A stretch of DNA of 48,675 nt from Alphaproteobacteria bacterium (GCA_028279245.1 JANQOE010000036.1:1-48675), one strand, 5' to 3'. Shown: positions 28,166 through 38,711, numbered from the stretch's first letter. Made by a program: numbers and translations. The notes: generated by a model from the sequence alone, not told the origin.

Positions 28166-29089
28166 TTAGCCCGCTAGTTTCGCGACTTCTTCGGCAAAAT
28201 CGTCTTCGCGACGCTCCACGCCCTCACCCAGACCGAACCGGACGAAGCCCTTCACTGTGATCGGCGCGCCGATTTCCTTGGCGGCTGCTTCGACCGCCTT
28301 GGCGACCTTGGTCTCGCCATCGATGACGTAGGTCTGCTCCAGCATCACGACTTCTTCGTAGAACTTGCGAAGGCGGCCCTCGACCATCTTGGCGATGATC
28401 TCTTCAGGCTTGCCGCTGGCTCTAGCCTGTTCCGACAACACTTCGCGCTCCCGGTTCAACGCGGTTTCATCGACCTCGTCGACCGACAAGTAGCGCGGTT
28501 GGGCAGCGGCAACGTGCATCGCCAGTTGTTTGCCGAGGCCGAGCAACTGATCAGGGGCAGCGGACGATTCGAGTCCGAGCAAGACACCGATCTTTCCCGC
28601 CCCGGGGACCGCCTGGTTGTGGACGTAGCCGGCTACGACGCCTTCCGTGACCGACAGCGCCGCTGTCCGGCGAAGATTGATGTTCTCACCGATCTTCGCG
28701 ATCAGGTTGGTCAGCTCGTCGGAGACGGTGTGGCTTGCGCCGGGATAGGCCGTGCCGGATAACTTCTCGACGTCGCCCGCGGCGTCCAATGCCAGCTTGG
28801 CGACCGCGCCGGCGAAGCCCTGGAAAGTCTCGTTGCGCGCAACGAAGTCCGTTTCGCTGTTGACCTCAACGAGCGCGCCGCGTGGCCCATCGACCTGCAG
28901 CGCGACCAGGCCCTCGGCAGCGGCCCGCCCGGCCTTCTTCGCGGCGGCGGCGAGCCCCTTCTTCCGCAACCAGTCGACGGCGGTTTCCACATCGCCACCG
29001 GCTTCGGTTAACGCCTTCTTGCAATCCATCATGCCGGCGCCCGTCTTCTCGCGGAGATCGCGAACGAGCGCGGCGGTGATCTGTGCCAT
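28166..29089 (-). CDS. tsf: Elongation factor Ts
   Basis: A 307-residue nucleotide-exchange factor for EF-Tu. It opens with [24 protein letters not shown], the diagnostic UBA-like start, followed by the core [11 protein letters not shown] segment. It follows rpsB by 32 bases, as is nearly universal, and is probably co-transcribed with it. Confidence 0.97.
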   Translation of the reverse strand: MAQITAALVRDLREKTGAGMMDCKKALTEAGGDVETAVDWLRKKGLAAAAKKAGRAAAEGLVALQVDGPRGALVEVNSETDFVARNETFQGFAGAVAKLALDAAGDVEKLSGTAYPGASHTVSDELTNLIAKIGENINLRRTAALSVTEGVVAGYVHNQAVPGAGKIGVLLGLESSAAPDQLLGLGKQLAMHVAAAQPRYLSVDEVDETALNREREVLSEQARASGKPEEIIAKMVEGRLRKFYEEVVMLEQTYVIDGETKVAKAVEAAAKEIGAPITVKGFVRFGLGEGVERREDDFAEEVAKLAG

Positions 29090-29121
29090 GTAGTTGACCT
29101 TTTCCTCTCGGTAACGCGGTA

Positions 29122-29949
29122 TCAGCCAGCGGCAGCCGCTGCTGGAGCCGGCTGGGGCTCTGTGGCCGCAGCTTCCGATTTGTCGGCTTCGGGTTTTGTT
29201 TCGGCTGGTTGCTCGGCCGGCGGCTGGGCAGCGGCACCAATGTCGACATTGGAGGCCGCGAGTTCCTGCTGCAGACCGTCGATCACGGCGCCAACGAACA
29301 GATCCATGTAGAGCTGGATGGCCCGCATGGCGTCGTCATTTCCCGGAACCGGGATATCGACCTCACGCGGGTCGGAGTTGCTGTCGACGATGCCGATCAC
29401 CGGGATGCCCAGCTTGCGTGCCTCGCGGACGGCGATGTCTTCCTTGTTGGTGTCGATCACCACCAGGGTGTCCGGGCGTCCGCCCATCTCCTTGATCCCG
29501 CCGAGGGCACGTTCGAGCTTGTCCTTGCGGCGGGTCAGGTTGAGCAGTTCCTTTTTGGTGAGGCCTTGCGCCTCGCCGCCAAGGCTGTCTTCGAGACCGC
29601 GTAGGGTCTTGATCGACAGAGAAATGGTTTTCCAGTTGGTCAGCATTCCGCCGAGCCAGCGGTGGTTGACGTAATACTGGCCGGCGCGGCTGGCGCCTTC
29701 GGCGACAATGTCGCTGGCGGCACGTTTGGTGCCGACGAACAGGACCCGCCCGCCGTTTGCGGTAACATCGCGCACATGTTCCAGTGCTTGATAAAGCAGC
29801 GGGACCGTCTGCCGTAGATCGACGATGTGGATGCCGTTGCGCGACCCATAGATGTATGGCGCCATGCGCGGATTCCACCGACGGGTGTGGTGGCCAAAGT
29901 GGACGCCAGCTTCCAAGAGCTGACGCATCGTGAATGTTGGGACTGCCAT
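29122..29949 (-). CDS. rpsB: 30S ribosomal protein S2
   Basis: A 275-residue S2. Conserved parts: [64 protein letters not shown] and VDTN-like [32 protein letters not shown] (split between sheets). The last ~40 residues are an Ala/Pro/Glu-rich extension, common in this class and probably disordered. The start is ATG 29949, with GGAGAAGG just upstream; the frame extends further up to 30090, but that part is the untranslated leader. See the separate promoter and leader entries. Confidence 0.97.
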   Translation of the reverse strand: MAVPTFTMRQLLEAGVHFGHHTRRWNPRMAPYIYGSRNGIHIVDLRQTVPLLYQALEHVRDVTANGGRVLFVGTKRAASDIVAEGASRAGQYYVNHRWLGGMLTNWKTISLSIKTLRGLEDSLGGEAQGLTKKELLNLTRRKDKLERALGGIKEMGGRPDTLVVIDTNKEDIAVREARKLGIPVIGIVDSNSDPREVDIPVPGNDDAMRAIQLYMDLFVGAVIDGLQQELAASNVDIGAAAQPPAEQPAETKPEADKSEAAATEPQPAPAAAAAG

Positions 29950-29971
29950 TTTCCTTCTCCGGTTAGGCCTC

Positions 29972-30040
29972 CGTGGAGCAATCGTCCGTTGCCGGACACC
30001 GGAGCGACCCGCGGTTTCTCCCCGCTGCCGCAGCTCCACG
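29972..30040 (-). ncRNA. Candidate structured 5' leader of rpsB
   Basis: On the minus strand the untranslated leader can fold into a closed branched structure. The outer stem is 8 perfect pairs, CGTGGAGC (30040-30033) with GCTCCACG (29979-29972). Inside it are a hairpin GCGG/CCGC (30025-30011) and a hairpin GTCCG-GCAA-CGGAC (29997-29984) capped by a GNRA tetraloop. The rpsB ribosome site and start follow within 25 bases. Ribosomal protein S2 represses its own mRNA through a leader in enterobacteria; a similar role here is inference. Confidence 0.45.
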
Positions 30041-30066
30041 TGTGAGATGAAGTTTAGAACTCGGGG

Positions 30067-30095
30067 GTCATACCTGGGGCCCGGCTCCAATTCAA
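30067..30095 (-). promoter_or_regulatory. Putative rpsB-tsf promoter
   Basis: On the minus strand, TTGAAT (30095-30090) and TATGAC (30072-30067) are separated by 17 bases, a good sigma-70-type pair lying just after the dnaE stop. Transcription would begin near 30060 and give a leader of about 110 bases, so rpsB-tsf need not depend on transcription through dnaE. Confidence 0.5.
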
Positions 30096-30110
30096 GGAAA
30101 AGGAGGGGTT

Positions 30111-33100
30111 CTAGACCTCCTCTACCTCCATAATGCCGGGAATGGACTTGATAGCCGCCCGGATCTGCGGCGTGCAGCGGTAGCCGCCATCCAGGGCCAC
30201 TTCGACCTCCCGATCGGCTGCATCGATGATCAAGCTGACCCGGCCCGCCAAGTGCCCGGCACTGGAGGGTACCGCTGCCTCGGTCTCGATGATCTGGCGG
30301 AGAGACGAAAGCGGCTCAAGATCCTTCAGCCATATCTGGAGGCCGACCGGCGTCGCGGCGGCCGCCTGGTCCAACGGCCGCACCTGGCGCACCACCATCC
30401 GCACGTCTTCATCCTCGATCCTGGCATTGGCGGAGACCAGCACCGGGCCGTCGCCCTCCAGCAGGTCAGAGGCCGCGGCCAGCGGTTCGGCGAAGATGGT
30501 GACCTCGTAGGCGCCGCTACTATCCGAAAGCTGGACGAAGGCGTAGGCGCTGCCCCGCTGCGACGTCCGCCGCTGGATGCCCAGGACCGTCCCGGCCAGG
30601 GTGACGTCGGCCTGTCCACCGCGCTCCCGCAAAGTAGCCTTGAGCGATGCCGACGGGAGCACGCTGAGTCGGCTGAGGATCTTCTCGTATTCGTCGAGGG
30701 GGTGGGCCGACAGGTAGAAGCCGATGGCCTGGCGCTCCCGCTCTAGCCGGGTGGCTTGTGGCCAGTCGGCGACGGCCGGCAACCGTGGTGTTGGGGCGGT
30801 GGTGCCGACCGCCTCGCCAAACAGGCTGACCTGGCCGCTCTGCCGGTCTTCGTTGGCCGACCGGCCATGGGCCAGCAGCATGTCGATGGCGGCAAGGGTC
30901 TGGGCTCGGTTGCGGCAAAGACCATCCAGGGCCCCGGCGTGGGTCAGGCTCTCTAACTGCTTCCGGGTTAGCAACTGGGGATCGAGGCGGCCTGCCAGGT
31001 CGAACAGATCGGCAAAAGGCCCGTTGGCCGCCCGCTCCGCCGCAACCGCCTCCATCGCGGCGTGGCCGACGCCCTTGATGGCGCCCAGGGCGTAGCGGAT
31101 GGCCGGCTTGCCGTCGGCAACCTCCACGTCGAAGTCCGCCTCGGAGTGGTTCACATCCGGTGGTAGCAGCGGGATCTCCAGCCGTTCCAGTTCCCGTTTG
31201 AAGACAGCCAGCCGGTCGGTGTTGCCGGCGTCATAGGTCATGGTGGCGGCGAGGAACTCGACCGGATGGTGGGCCTTCAGATAGGCGGTGTGATAGGCGA
31301 GCAGTCCGTAGCCGGCGGAATGGGCCTTGTTGAAGCCATAGCCAGCGAACTTGTCGACCAGGTCGAAGACGTATTCGGCGCGGTCCTTCGACACGCCCTT
31401 GCCGACGGCGCCCTCGACGAAGGCCGCGCGCTGGGCCTCCATCTCCGCCTTGATCTTCTTGCCCATGGCGCGGCGCAGGAGGTCGGCCTTGCCCAGGGTG
31501 AAGCCGGCGAAGGCCTGGGCGATCTGCAGGACCTGCTCCTGATATATGATGACGCCGTAGGTGTCGGAGACGATCGGTTCGATCGTTTCATGGAGGAATT
31601 CGGGTGTTTCCCGCCCGTGTTTGCAGGCCACGTATTTCGGGATGTTCTCCATCGGGCCCGGCCGATAGAGCGCCACGAGGGCGACGATGTCTTCGAAATT
31701 GCCAACCTTGGCCTCGCGCAGCAGGCTGCGCATACCCGAGCTTTCAAATTGGAACACGCCGAGGGTCTCGCCGCGGCTCATCAGCTCGAACGCGTTGACG
31801 TCGTCCAGGGGCAGGTCACCCAGTTCCAATTTGTCGCCGCTGCGGGCGATGAGTTCCGTGGCCTTGGCAAGGACTGTCAGGGTCTTCAGGCCCAGGAAGT
31901 CGAACTTCACCAGGCCGGCCTGCTCGACATATTTCATGTTGAACTGGGTCGCCAACATGTCGGACCTGGGGTCGCGGTAAAGCGGGACCAGTTCGACCAA
32001 CGGACGGTCACCGATGACAACGCCGGCGGCGTGGGTCGAGGAGTTGCGGTAGAGGCCTTCTAGCTTCAGGCCGGTGTCGAGCAGCTGCTTGACCGCCTCA
32101 TCGGTGTCGCGCAGGTCCTGTAGCTGTGGCTCGCCGTCGATGGCCTGGGCCAAGGTGGTTGGATTTGCCGGGTTGTTCGGCACCAGCTTGCAGATGCGGT
32201 CGACGCGGCCATAGGGCATCTCCAATACCCTGCCGACGTCGCGCAGGACCGCGCGGGCCTGCAGTTTGCCGAAGGTGATGATCTGGGCGACGTTTTCGTG
32301 GCCGTATTTGTCGCGCACATAGTCGATGACCTCGTCCCGGCGGTCCTGACAGAAGTCGATGTCGAAGTCCGGCATCGACACACGCTCGGGGTTGAGAAAG
32401 CGCTCGAACACCAAGCCCCATCGCAGTGGGTCGAGGTCGGTGATCGTCAGGGCCCAGGCGACGACCGAGCCGGCGCCCGAGCCGCGGCCGGGGCCGACAG
32501 GGATGTTGCGGTCCTTGGCCCATTTGATGAAATCGGCAACGATCAGGAAGTATCCGGAGAACCCCATGCCTTCAATGACTTGAAGCTCGTACTTCAGCTT
32601 CTCTCGATACGCGTCCGGTGGCGCCGCGCCTTCACCTAGTTTCTCAATTCGCGCCTCCAACCCACTCTCGGCCTGTGCACAAAGCTCCTCGGTTTCTGTG
32701 CGGCCGGACTGCGTCGTGAACGGCGGGAGGATCGGTTTGCGCGGAGTCGGCATAAAGGCGCAGCGGCGGCCGATTGCGATCGTGTTTTCAATGGCTTCCG
32801 GTAGATCCTTGAATAGCTCCGTCATCTCGGCCGGAGACTTGAAGTAGTGCTCCTCCGTGACCCGGCGCCGATCCTGTTGCGACACGTAGCTGCCGGAGGC
32901 GATGCACAATAGAGCGTCGTGAGCCGGATACTTCATGCGGTCGGCGAAGAAGGCTTCATTGGTCGCAACGAGCGGCAGGTTGTGTTCGTAGGCGAGATCT
33001 ATCAGGCCCGGCTCGGTCTGGTCTTCGATTGGCAGGCCGTGGCGTTGGATCTCGATATACAGCCGGTCCGGATAGAGTTCCTTGAGATGTTCCAAGAGAT

Positions 33101-33572
33101 GGGTCGCCGCCTGTTCCTGCCCTTCGGCGAGCAGACGTGCCAGGCCACCCTGTGGTCCGCCGGTCAAGGCGATCACCCCGTCTGTAAAGCCGGCCAGATC
33201 GTGGAGTTGCAGGACCGGCTCGCTGACCTCCGGACCTTCCAGATATGGCTTGCTGGCGAGTTTCAGCAGGTTCTGATAGCCGGCTTCATTTTGCGCCAGC
33301 AGCAGTAGTTGGTCGGCGTTCTCCAGGCTCGCCGGTTGAGTGCCGCCCGACCTGGCAATTGCCAACTGTACACCGACAATCGGCTGCACACCGGCGCCGG
33401 CGGCTGCCATCGAAAACTCCAGGGCGCCAAACAGGTTGGCTGTGTCCGTTATTGCCACCGCCGGCATCGCGTGGTCCTGGCACAAGCGCACCAAGTCCTT
33501 GATGGTCAGCGCCCCTTCCGACAGCGAGTAGGCAGAATGGGTGCGAAGATGAATGAAGGATGCGGGGCTCAC
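30111..33572 (-). CDS. dnaE: DNA polymerase III alpha subunit
   Basis: A 1153-residue replicative polymerase. The N-terminal PHP domain starts [22 protein letters not shown]. The palm contains [16 protein letters not shown] and the catalytic aspartates in [19 protein letters not shown] (about residue 400). The helix-hairpin-helix and OB-fold region follows, with [22 protein letters not shown] near the end. Length is normal. The start is GTG 33572, overlapping the lolD stop (GTGA). The pairing of lolCD with dnaE is common in alphaproteobacteria. Confidence 0.97.
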   Translation of the reverse strand: MSPASFIHLRTHSAYSLSEGALTIKDLVRLCQDHAMPAVAITDTANLFGALEFSMAAAGAGVQPIVGVQLAIARSGGTQPASLENADQLLLLAQNEAGYQNLLKLASKPYLEGPEVSEPVLQLHDLAGFTDGVIALTGGPQGGLARLLAEGQEQAATHLLEHLKELYPDRLYIEIQRHGLPIEDQTEPGLIDLAYEHNLPLVATNEAFFADRMKYPAHDALLCIASGSYVSQQDRRRVTEEHYFKSPAEMTELFKDLPEAIENTIAIGRRCAFMPTPRKPILPPFTTQSGRTETEELCAQAESGLEARIEKLGEGAAPPDAYREKLKYELQVIEGMGFSGYFLIVADFIKWAKDRNIPVGPGRGSGAGSVVAWALTITDLDPLRWGLVFERFLNPERVSMPDFDIDFCQDRRDEVIDYVRDKYGHENVAQIITFGKLQARAVLRDVGRVLEMPYGRVDRICKLVPNNPANPTTLAQAIDGEPQLQDLRDTDEAVKQLLDTGLKLEGLYRNSSTHAAGVVIGDRPLVELVPLYRDPRSDMLATQFNMKYVEQAGLVKFDFLGLKTLTVLAKATELIARSGDKLELGDLPLDDVNAFELMSRGETLGVFQFESSGMRSLLREAKVGNFEDIVALVALYRPGPMENIPKYVACKHGRETPEFLHETIEPIVSDTYGVIIYQEQVLQIAQAFAGFTLGKADLLRRAMGKKIKAEMEAQRAAFVEGAVGKGVSKDRAEYVFDLVDKFAGYGFNKAHSAGYGLLAYHTAYLKAHHPVEFLAATMTYDAGNTDRLAVFKRELERLEIPLLPPDVNHSEADFDVEVADGKPAIRYALGAIKGVGHAAMEAVAAERAANGPFADLFDLAGRLDPQLLTRKQLESLTHAGALDGLCRNRAQTLAAIDMLLAHGRSANEDRQSGQVSLFGEAVGTTAPTPRLPAVADWPQATRLERERQAIGFYLSAHPLDEYEKILSRLSVLPSASLKATLRERGGQADVTLAGTVLGIQRRTSQRGSAYAFVQLSDSSGAYEVTIFAEPLAAASDLLEGDGPVLVSANARIEDEDVRMVVRQVRPLDQAAAATPVGLQIWLKDLEPLSSLRQIIETEAAVPSSAGHLAGRVSLIIDAADREVEVALDGGYRCTPQIRAAIKSIPGIMEVEEV

Positions 33573-34306
33573 TGGGCGACTGACCTTGCAGGCTCGGGCT
33601 TCGGCGAAGTCTTGGCAGTGACCTCAACGACGGTGCCGTCACGCAATTCCAGGGTGCGGTCCATTCGTTTGGCGAGGTCCAGGTTGTGCGTGGCGATGAA
33701 CGCGGCAAGGCCGGCGTCCCGGACGATTTTCTGAAGTTCGTCAAAGACATCGGCGGCGGTCTTCGGATCGAGGTTGCCGGTCGGTTCGTCAGCGAGCAGC
33801 AGGCCAGGATTGTTGGCCAGTGCACGGATGATGGCGACACGCTGCTGTTCGCCGCCGCTGAGGCGGGCCGGGCGATGGGTGGCGCGTTCCGTTAAGCCAA
33901 CCATCTGCAGCAACCGCTCCGCCCGGAGCCGCGCGGTTCGTTTTCCAGCGCCGGCGATCATCTGTGGCAGCATCACATTCTCAATGGCGGAGAACTCCGG
34001 CAGCAGGTGGTGAAACTGGTAGACGAAGCCGAGGCGGCGCAGCCGCAGCCGCGTGCGCTCGTTGTCGGACATGCTCGAGGTATCGGCGCCGTCGATTTTG
34101 ACGGTGCCGGATGACGCCGGTTCGAGCAGTCCGGCGATGTGGAGCAGAGTTGACTTGCCGGCGCCTGACGGGCCGACCAGTGCGACCATTTCACCGGGAT
34201 CGACGGCCAGCGATATGCCGCGCAGGACGTCGAGGTTGCTGCCGGCCTGAGTGAAGGTTCGGGTGACGCCCTCGAGAAGAAGGACGGATTCGGCAGGTCT
34301 ATTCAT
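33569..34306 (-). CDS. lolD: Lipoprotein-releasing ABC transporter ATP-binding protein
   Basis: A 245-residue ABC ATPase. Walker A is GPSGAGKS (45-52), the ABC signature LSGGEQQR (149-156) and Walker B LLLADEPTG (169-177). The Q-loop segment reads LGFVYQFHHLLPEFSAIENV, the typical LolD/MacB form. It powers extraction of outer-membrane lipoproteins from the inner membrane together with the two permeases just upstream in the transcript. It overlaps the nearer permease by 8 bases and dnaE by 4. Confidence 0.95.
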   Translation of the reverse strand: MNRPAESVLLLEGVTRTFTQAGSNLDVLRGISLAVDPGEMVALVGPSGAGKSTLLHIAGLLEPASSGTVKIDGADTSSMSDNERTRLRLRRLGFVYQFHHLLPEFSAIENVMLPQMIAGAGKRTARLRAERLLQMVGLTERATHRPARLSGGEQQRVAIIRALANNPGLLLADEPTGNLDPKTAADVFDELQKIVRDAGLAAFIATHNLDLAKRMDRTLELRDGTVVEVTAKTSPKPEPARSVAQ

Positions 34307-35540
34307 AGCGAAGCGCCTCGACAGGATCGAGCCGAGCGGCCCGCCAACTCGGATACAGGGTGGCGATGACCGATAGCGCCAAGGCCAATACGAGGATGAG
34401 CGTCACCTCGCGCGGATCGACTTGCGACGGCAGACTGCTGAGAAAAGCCACCTCCGCTGAGAACTGCCGGCCGGAGAGCGCGCCGACCCAGTCGTTGATG
34501 ACATCGATGTTGGTCGCGACCGCCAGGCCAAGCAGGCCGCCGACCACGGTACCGATGACACCGATGCTGGCGCCGGCAATGATGAATACCCGCATGATCA
34601 GGGCCTTCGATCCGCCGAGCGTCCGCAGCACCGCGATGTCCGCTCCCTTGTCCTTCACCAGCATGACCAGGCCGGTGATGATGTTGAAGGCGGCTACCAG
34701 AATGATCAGGGTCAGAATGAGGAACATGACCGTGCGTTCGACCTGCAGCGCGTTGAACAGGCTGGTGTTCACCTGTTGCCAGTCGCGGGTCGTTCCCCTG
34801 CCCTGCGCTAGTGTTTCGACTAGGGGCCTGACCTGGCCGAGCAGATGGTCTGCCGTGAGCACGATATCCAACTGTGAGACCGTGTCGCCCTGGTCGAAAT
34901 AGGCCTGAGCCGCGTCGAGCGGGATGTAAACGTAAGCGCTGTCGTATTCGTACATCTCGACATCGAACAGCGCGACGACCTCAAACGCCTGGGTACGCGG
35001 CGCGGTCCGAAAGTCGGCGACGCTGCCTTGGGGCGACAGTAGATTCACACTGTCGCCCACTCGCAACCCGAGAGATCGTGCGAGCCGCTCACCCAGGACG
35101 GCGCCGTCTGGTGAACCAAACGCATCGATATCGCCGGCGATGATCGATCGGCCAACCAGGGTGCCATTGCGCAGATCATCGGCACGCATGCCGCGTAGGA
35201 CCGCGCCGGTCGATCGCCGGCTGGTGCTGACCAGCACACGCCGCTCGATCAGGGGCGCGGCTGCGGCTATCCCGTCCAACGCGCCGACTGCGCGGGCTAG
35301 GCCGTCATAGTCGGCGAGGGACTGATCGGGCCCCACTACGGACAGGTGGCCGTTGAGACCGAGAACCCGGTCAACGAGATCGGCGCGAAAGCCGTTCATG
35401 ACGGAGGTCACGATAATCAGCGTGGCGACACCCAGCGCGATACCGACGAGGGAAACCCAACCGATCACGGAAACAAAGCCTTCCTGCCGCCGCGTGCGCA
35501 TATAGCGCCCGGCGACCAGCCATTCGACGCGGCTCAGCAT
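34299..35540 (-). CDS. Lipoprotein-releasing ABC permease, LolC/E family (second copy)
   Basis: A 413-residue permease of the LolC/LolE/LolF family. It has an N-terminal membrane helix after the conserved RYMRTRRQEGFVSVIGWVSL, a large periplasmic domain (about 45-265), then three helices including VMFLILTLIILVAAFNIITG and the MLVKDKGADIAVLRTLG coupling region, ending YPSWRAARLDPVEALRYE. It pairs with LolD, whose gene overlaps it by 8 bases. A close paralogue of identical length lies 6 bases upstream. Whether this copy is the functional LolC or LolE equivalent cannot be decided by eye. Confidence 0.93.
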   Translation of the reverse strand: MLSRVEWLVAGRYMRTRRQEGFVSVIGWVSLVGIALGVATLIIVTSVMNGFRADLVDRVLGLNGHLSVVGPDQSLADYDGLARAVGALDGIAAAAPLIERRVLVSTSRRSTGAVLRGMRADDLRNGTLVGRSIIAGDIDAFGSPDGAVLGERLARSLGLRVGDSVNLLSPQGSVADFRTAPRTQAFEVVALFDVEMYEYDSAYVYIPLDAAQAYFDQGDTVSQLDIVLTADHLLGQVRPLVETLAQGRGTTRDWQQVNTSLFNALQVERTVMFLILTLIILVAAFNIITGLVMLVKDKGADIAVLRTLGGSKALIMRVFIIAGASIGVIGTVVGGLLGLAVATNIDVINDWVGALSGRQFSAEVAFLSSLPSQVDPREVTLILVLALALSVIATLYPSWRAARLDPVEALRYE

Positions 35541-35546
35541 GGCGCG

Positions 35547-36788
35547 CTACTCATAGCGGAGCGCGTCCACGGGGCTGAGCCGGGCGGCACGCCAGCTTGG
35601 ATACAGGGTGGCGACAAACGCTAGAAGCACCGCCATCACGGCAACCGCGGCGACTTCGGTAGGGTCGACGATGGCCGGCAGTTCGTTGAGGAAATAGATG
35701 TCCGCCGCAAACAGCTCTGTGCCGGTCAGACGTTCGACAAGGCGGCGGAGTTGTTCGATGTTATCGGCGAAGGCGAGTCCGAGGACGACGCCTACCACGG
35801 TGCCGACCAGTCCAATGCTGGTGCCGACCAGCACGAAGACCCTCCGGACTGCGCCCTGGGACGCACCCATGGTGCGGAGGATGGCGATGGACCGGCCTTT
35901 GTCCTTTACCAGCATGATCAGGCTGGAGACGATACTGAACGCAGCCACGATGATGATGAGTGTCAGGATCAGGAACATGACGTTCCGCTGCACCTGCAAT
36001 GCCGTGAAGAAACCGGCGTTGGTTTGCTGCCAGTCGATGACGGTGGCCCGGCCGGCGGCCGCGGCCGTCATGGCGCGGCGGACATCGCCAACGCGGTCCG
36101 GATCACTCACCAGGGCTTGCAGTTCCGAGACAGTGTCGCCGGTCTGGAAGAAGATCTGGGCCAATTCGACCGGCATGAAGATGATCCCATTGTCGAAGTC
36201 GAACATGCCGACTTCGAACAGGCCGACCACTTTGTAAGCCTTCACCCGTGGCACGGTTCCGAACACCGTGACGGTACCCTGTGGTGAGACGATTTCGATT
36301 TCTTCGCCGACCGCAACACCGAGGAGTTCCGCCAGCCGCGCACCGATCAGTATGCCCTCGTCCGCGGCGAACGCCGCCCTGCCCTGCTCCGAGATATTGG
36401 CGGAGAGCAGTGCCCGGCCGTTGAGATCGGCCGCCCGCATCGCTCGGACGAGCGCGCCGGTGGATTGATCGTCGCGACCCACTAGTACTTGCCGCTGAAT
36501 CAAGGGCGTTACGCTGACCACGCCGTCGACGGTTTCGAGGTCGGCGACCAGTGTTTCATATTCGGCCGCGGCCTGGCCCTGCGGCAGGACGGTCACATGT
36601 CCGTTGAGGTCCAGAATGCGCGTGAGCAGTTCCACGCGGAACCCGTTCATGACCGACAGCACGACAATCAGCGTGCCAACACCCAACGCAATCCCAACGA
36701 GCGAAAACCCGGCGACGACAGAGATGAAACCCTCGCGTCGGCGTGCGCCCATGTAGCGCCCGGCGAGCAGCAATTCGACCCGCCTCAT
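35547..36788 (-). CDS. Lipoprotein-releasing ABC permease, LolC/E family (first copy)
   Basis: A 413-residue permease with the same layout as its downstream neighbour: RYMGARRREGFISVVAGFSLVG, a periplasmic domain, VMFLILTLIIIVAAFSIVSS, MLVKDKGRSIAILRTMGA and the ending YPSWRAARLSPVDALRYE. The membrane parts of the two are very alike and the periplasmic parts clearly diverged, so this is an old duplication with likely division of labour, giving a heterodimer with one LolD. It follows proS by 14 bases. Many alphaproteobacteria have only one such permease (LolF). Confidence 0.93.
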   Translation of the reverse strand: MRRVELLLAGRYMGARRREGFISVVAGFSLVGIALGVGTLIVVLSVMNGFRVELLTRILDLNGHVTVLPQGQAAAEYETLVADLETVDGVVSVTPLIQRQVLVGRDDQSTGALVRAMRAADLNGRALLSANISEQGRAAFAADEGILIGARLAELLGVAVGEEIEIVSPQGTVTVFGTVPRVKAYKVVGLFEVGMFDFDNGIIFMPVELAQIFFQTGDTVSELQALVSDPDRVGDVRRAMTAAAAGRATVIDWQQTNAGFFTALQVQRNVMFLILTLIIIVAAFSIVSSLIMLVKDKGRSIAILRTMGASQGAVRRVFVLVGTSIGLVGTVVGVVLGLAFADNIEQLRRLVERLTGTELFAADIYFLNELPAIVDPTEVAAVAVMAVLLAFVATLYPSWRAARLSPVDALRYE

Positions 36789-36802
36789 TCAGGCATGCCG
36801 GT

Positions 36803-38128
36803 CTACGCGGCGAGGTTCTCCGTCGCCCAAGTGCGGACTTCCTCCAACGAAAGCTCCAGGCGCTGATCGGTGCCGCGCGCCTTCACTTCCACGCTGCCGT
36901 TTTTCAGTCCGCGCGGTCCAATGACGATCTGCCATGGCAATCCGATCAGGTCCATGTCGGCGAACTTTTGCCCCGCCCGCTCATCCCGGTCATCGTACAG
37001 CACCTCGATGCCGGATGACCGGAGAAACGCATAAAGCTCACCGCAGGAGTCGTCGCACGCCGAATCGCCGGTCTTCAAGTTGACCAGGCCGACGGCGTAG
37101 GGCGCCACGGAGGCTGGCCAGATGATTCCGTTCTCATCATGGCTCGCTTCGATAATGCCGCCGACCAGGCGCGATACGCCGATGCCGTAGCTGCCCATCT
37201 CTAGGGTTACGCGTTCGCCGTCGGCGCCCTGCACCACCGCGCCGAGCGGCTCGGAGTATTTGGTTCCGAAATAGAAGATGTGTCCAACCTCAATGCCGCG
37301 CGCCGTCACGAGTTGACTGTCGGGCACATCGCACGCCGCCGGATCGTGCTTGTCGTCGGACGCGGCGTAGTGGCTGGTCCACTCGTCGACAACGGGTTGT
37401 AGATCGGCACTGTAGTCGACGTCCGCTTGGGGCGGCTCCAAGTCCAGCAATGCACGGTCGCAGAAAACTTCGCTTTCGCCGGTGTCCGCCAGGATGATGA
37501 ATTCGTGGCTCATGTCGCCGCCGATCGGGCCGGTTTCGGCGCGCATGGGAATGGCCTTGAGTCCCATGCGGGCGTATGTCCGCAGGTAGGCGACGAACAT
37601 CCTGTTGTAGGAACGCCGGGCACCCGCGAAATCCAGGTCGAACGAGTAGTTGTCCTTCATCAGGAACTCGCGGCCGCGCATGATGCCGAAGCGGGGCCGG
37701 ACCTCGTCACGGAACTTCCATTGGATGTGGTATAGGTTTTTTGGCAGATCGCGGTAGCTGCGTATCTCCTGCGCGAGAACGTCGGTGATCAACTCCTCAT
37801 TCGTGGGGCCGTATAGCATCTCCCGATCGTGGCGGTCGCGGATGCGCAGCATCTCCTTGCCGTAGTCGTCGTACCGCCCCGACTTGCGCCAGAGGTCCGC
37901 CGACTGGATGGTCGGCATCAAGACTTCCTGGGCGCCGGCGGCATCTTGTTCCTCGCGAATGATCTGTTCGATCTTGCGCAGCACGCGGATGCCGACGGGC
38001 AGCCAAGTGTAGATGCCGGCGCTGGCCTGGCGAATTAGTCCGGCGCGCAGCATCAGCCGGTGTGAGACAATCTGCGCCTCGGCCGGGTTCTCCTTGAGCG
38101 TCGGTAGGAAGAGTTCGGTACGCCGCAT
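36803..38128 (-). CDS. proS: Prolyl-tRNA synthetase (short type)
   Basis: A 441-residue class-II synthetase. Motif 2 is [22 protein letters not shown]-like (split [17 protein letters not shown] / LMKDNYSFD) and motif 3 is [16 protein letters not shown], followed by the anticodon-binding domain. It lacks the ~180-residue insertion editing domain of E. coli ProS, as is usual in this class, so mischarged Ala-tRNA-Pro would need a separate deacylase. The start is ATG 38128 ([11 protein letters not shown]) with AGAGGGA upstream; the frame continues a few codons further up to 38152. A GC-rich hairpin (38154-38175) lies in the 84-base gap before it. Confidence 0.95.
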   Translation of the reverse strand: MRRTELFLPTLKENPAEAQIVSHRLMLRAGLIRQASAGIYTWLPVGIRVLRKIEQIIREEQDAAGAQEVLMPTIQSADLWRKSGRYDDYGKEMLRIRDRHDREMLYGPTNEELITDVLAQEIRSYRDLPKNLYHIQWKFRDEVRPRFGIMRGREFLMKDNYSFDLDFAGARRSYNRMFVAYLRTYARMGLKAIPMRAETGPIGGDMSHEFIILADTGESEVFCDRALLDLEPPQADVDYSADLQPVVDEWTSHYAASDDKHDPAACDVPDSQLVTARGIEVGHIFYFGTKYSEPLGAVVQGADGERVTLEMGSYGIGVSRLVGGIIEASHDENGIIWPASVAPYAVGLVNLKTGDSACDDSCGELYAFLRSSGIEVLYDDRDERAGQKFADMDLIGLPWQIVIGPRGLKNGSVEVKARGTDQRLELSLEEVRTWATENLAA

Positions 38129-38212
38129 TGTTCCCTCTGGAGAGTGCGGCACCGCGCCGCGTCTTTTGGCGGCGCAGAGACTAGGTAATGCGTTAGGGCG
38201 TGTCCACGACCC

Positions 38213-38623
38213 TCAGCGGTCGATGCGCTGGCACAGGATAGAGAGTTGGCGGGCTTCTTCATCCTGTAGTGGTTGGCCATTGAAGAAGGCCCGGCCGTCC
38301 GCCGTGACGTCGACCTGGCCGATCATCGCCTCAGCGGTGAATTCGGCGTCGCCCCCAGCGGGGATTCCAAGGCGCGAAGCCAGATCCACCGTGATCGGAA
38401 TACTGAAACTCTCCGGCACCTGGATCTGCGGCGCGCCCGGGAGGTCGGCCGGCGTCACGGGGCGCCCTCTAACATCGACGCCCGGGCGATAGGTGGCGTC
38501 GGCATCGGGGACATGTTCCACCAGCCGGGCACAGTCCTGCGCGGTGATCGTGATTTCTTGGGCCGTCCCTGGGCTCGAGCCCGCCAGGACCGCCGCACAA
38601 AGGAGTAGTCGCGACCAATGCAT
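38213..38623 (-). CDS. Hypothetical secreted protein
   Basis: A 136-residue protein of unknown function. It begins with a signal peptide (MHWSRLLLCAAVLAGSSPGTAQ, likely cut after TAQ), so it should be periplasmic. The mature part has two cysteines (in ITAQDCARLV and near the C-terminus in LSILCQRIDR) that could form a disulfide. Repeated phrases DVRGRP, DVTADGRAFFNGQP suggest a small beta-rich domain. The start is ATG 38623 or GTG 38629. It lies upstream of proS on the same strand, with an 84-base gap. A perfect 7-base-pair palindrome sits 19-39 bases before the start codon and may control it. Confidence 0.75.
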   Translation of the reverse strand: MHWSRLLLCAAVLAGSSPGTAQEITITAQDCARLVEHVPDADATYRPGVDVRGRPVTPADLPGAPQIQVPESFSIPITVDLASRLGIPAGGDAEFTAEAMIGQVDVTADGRAFFNGQPLQDEEARQLSILCQRIDR

Positions 38624-38641
38624 GACCACATTGTGACATCG

Positions 38642-38662
38642 TTTACCTAAATTTCAGGTAAA
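38642..38662. promoter_or_regulatory. Perfect palindrome, likely operator
   Basis: TTTACCT-AAATTTC-AGGTAAA is a 7-base perfect inverted repeat with a 7-base spacer, 19 bases upstream of the secreted hypothetical protein gene. A second small hairpin (GGAAATC-CCC-GATTTCC, 38674-38690) lies beside it. The spacing and symmetry suit a dimeric repressor. I do not recognise the consensus. Confidence 0.4.
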
Positions 38663-38711
38663 GCGAGATCCTCGGAAATCCCCGATTTCCCGCGCTTCTA
38701 TCGCCGCCCCC

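Noticed and set aside
31266-32063. 265-codon open frame on the plus strand
   Set aside because: It is antisense to the conserved palm region of dnaE.
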